Assembly (NCBI GenBank): GCA_035506075.1
Contig: DATJQB010000304.1
Location: 1-6,880, forward strand
Direction: 5' to 3'
Source: UBA9647 sp035506075
Lineage (GTDB): Bacteria > Bacteroidota > Ignavibacteria > UBA10030
Length of the DNA: 6,880 nucleotides
A program made the translations under genes and the position numbers. Below are positions 5,914-6,880 of the stretch, piece after piece (the first letter of the stretch is position 1; the number at the start of each line of letters is the position of its first letter). The notes beneath the pieces are model-generated. The model was not told where the DNA came from and made no database searches. It saw only the letters and a program-made list of their open reading frames with translations.

Positions 5914-6717
5914 TCAGCGTTCATAGACACGAATTGTCCCATGGTCGGACTTCAGCCGCAGCTCGGGTCCGCCACCGTTCACGGATGAGTGTGTCTCGTA
6001 TCCATGCTTGCGGCTGGATTTGCTGTCGCGGGCCCATTCAACATCCGACTGGAGCCTCGCGTGCCTGCCAATACTCGCATCGAGGTCATAGCCTTTGCCA
6101 CGCGGGAGACTCAGTTCAATTTCTCCCTTGTAGGTTTCCACGCGCGACCTGCTCGTTAACGAAGTGAAATTCACGTGCCCTTCTCCTTTGTACGTCTTCA
6201 GGTCAATGCCGCCCGATAGCCGTTCCACCGAAACTTCTCCCTTGTACGTTTCAAGTTCGAGATCCGCCTGGAGACCGTCGACGGTGGTCTGCGATTTGTA
6301 GTCTTTGATGACGACGTGCGCTGTGTTGGGCAACTTGATCGTATAATGAACAAACGGGAGGTTATCGGAATCATACGTGAACAACCCAAGAAATCCATGG
6401 TGACGATGTTTTGCGTGATCGTAATCTGTCTTGACGCGCGCTGTATTGGAAGAAAGGTCAATTCGAATTTCCGTATCCTCGACCATGTCGCGATCGTAGC
6501 GACTGTTTCCATCTGCCTCTATCACGGCGTGAATCTCGATTTCTGATTTGTCCCACGGCACGATCTTGATGCTCCCCTTGTACGTATCCAGGGAGAAGCG
6601 GCCGTCACGGCTGAACGCTCCTGATTTGTTGACTTCACGAGTGTCCTGGGCAAACGTGACTCCTACAGCAATCAGGAGGATGATTGAAACAGAGAGAAGT
6701 GCGAGTGCGCGTTTCAT
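5914..6717 (-). CDS. Exported DUF4097-type beta-repeat protein (putative adhesin family)
   Basis: This 267-residue protein starts with MKRALALLSVSIILLIAVGVTFA, a clear Sec signal peptide with a likely cut after residue 23 (FA-Q). The mature part is made of short beta strands. The motif TYKG occurs four times (45-48, 157-160, 175-178, 195-198), each inside a strand-like unit such as LETYKGEVSV, and related turns appear at IKDYKS (138-142) and KSDHGTIRVYE near the end. Such stacked beta repeats fit the DUF4097/DUF2807 group, often called putative adhesins. The function is not established. Members often sit beside PspC-domain or anti-sigma genes, and here PspC follows after 11 nt, which suggests a role in envelope homeostasis. 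A GGAAGGA-rich stretch precedes the ATG. A segment rich in His and Lys (101-107, HAKHRHH) could bind metal, but this is speculative. Confidence 0.88.
   Translation of the reverse strand: MKRALALLSVSIILLIAVGVTFAQDTREVNKSGAFSRDGRFSLDTYKGSIKIVPWDKSEIEIHAVIEADGNSRYDRDMVEDTEIRIDLSSNTARVKTDYDHAKHRHHGFLGLFTYDSDNLPFVHYTIKLPNTAHVVIKDYKSQTTVDGLQADLELETYKGEVSVERLSGGIDLKTYKGEGHVNFTSLTSRSRVETYKGEIELSLPRGKGYDLDASIGRHARLQSDVEWARDSKSSRKHGYETHSSVNGGGPELRLKSDHGTIRVYER
6124..6585 (-). repeat. Four dispersed TYKG-coding repeats within the DUF4097 gene
   Basis: Near-identical 12-base units coding TYKG occur at 6124-6135, 6184-6195, 6238-6249 and 6574-6585. The three closest copies are 60 and 54 bases apart, which is 20 and 18 residues, close to the size of a beta-helix or beta-roll turn. 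DNA similarity between copies is high, so the array could have arisen by internal duplication or be kept by codon preference. Confidence 0.8.
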
Positions 6718-6742
6718 GGGTTCCGTCCTTCCGGGTTCAGGT

Positions 6743-6769
6743 GTAGGGGATCTCTACGATTCCCTACGA
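6743..6769 (-). promoter_or_regulatory. Inverted repeat overlapping a 10-bp tandem repeat upstream of the DUF4097-pspC operon
   Basis: GTAGGG (6743-6748) and CCCTAC (6762-6767) form a six-base-pair stem, extended after one mismatch by GAT/ATC, leaving a five-base loop. The same region carries two adjacent 10-base units on the plus strand (atctctacga at 6750-6759 and ttccctacga at 6760-6769) that match at eight of ten positions, one helical turn apart. It lies 26-52 nt before the DUF4097 start. It could be an operator for a regulator or a 5' leader hairpin; no regulator gene is visible to pair it with. Confidence 0.35.
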
Positions 6770-6817
6770 GGGTAAATGAGCGGAAGTTGCACTGTGCCAC
6801 GCGCAGCGAGGCAGGTT

Positions 6818-6880
6818 TCAGAATCTCAGCTCTTTGCCGGTCCTGAGTTTCGTGATGTAGATAATCTGTCCTGTATGGAG
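6818..6880 (-). CDS. C-terminal end of an unidentified gene (partial, cut by right edge)
   Basis: The minus strand is open from the right edge to a TGA at 6820-6818 and reads LHTGQIIYITKLRTGKELRF. The alternation of hydrophobic and polar residues and the basic tail look like the last beta strand of a real protein, and the stop lies a normal 100 nt before the DUF4097 start. Twenty residues are too few to name a family. The open frame could be chance. Confidence 0.4.
   Translation of the reverse strand, partial: LHTGQIIYITKLRTGKELRF

Noticed and set aside
5613..6167. Plus-strand open frame of 184 codons.
   Set aside because: It runs antisense across the PspC and DUF4097 genes and has no recognisable family.

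Overview
All recognisable genes in this window lie on the minus strand, so the biological order runs from the right edge to the left. The type A type-IX-secretion (T9SS) sorting domain on one protein (tail with YPNPFNP and a closing MLFLK), the DUF1800/DUF1501 gene pair, the PspC and DUF4097 genes and the kinase/propeller fusion all suggest a bacterium of the Bacteroidota/Chlorobiota/Ignavibacteria group with middling GC content. This placement is inferred from protein style, not from a marker gene.

Right to left: (1) 6818-6880 holds a probable C-terminal scrap of a gene that enters from outside. (2) 5699-6717 is a two-gene unit: a secreted DUF4097-type beta-repeat protein with four TYKG motifs, and 11 nt later a 67-residue PspC-domain membrane protein. 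A hairpin overlapping a 10-bp tandem repeat lies just upstream. (3) 5010-5591 is an exported glutathione-peroxidase-family protein with a likely second redox cysteine. (4) 4791-5009 is a 219-nt non-coding stretch with several short hairpins. (5) 1441-4790 is a DUF1800-DUF1501 pair. Both proteins begin MNRR(N/D)FL, but only DUF1501 has a hydrophobic export core and a T9SS sorting tail. (6) 1065-1440 is a 376-nt stretch with no convincing gene. (7) 1-1064 is the N-terminal part of a Ser/Thr kinase with one membrane segment and the start of a TolB/PD40-like propeller, cut by the left edge.

The common theme is the cell envelope: a surface-destined protein pair, an exported thiol peroxidase, an envelope-stress-type membrane protein with an exported beta-repeat partner, and a membrane-anchored sensor kinase. 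No mobile element, CRISPR array, tRNA or rRNA was seen. The least explained system is the DUF1800/DUF1501 pair, which is conserved across many phyla but has no established biochemical role that I know of.
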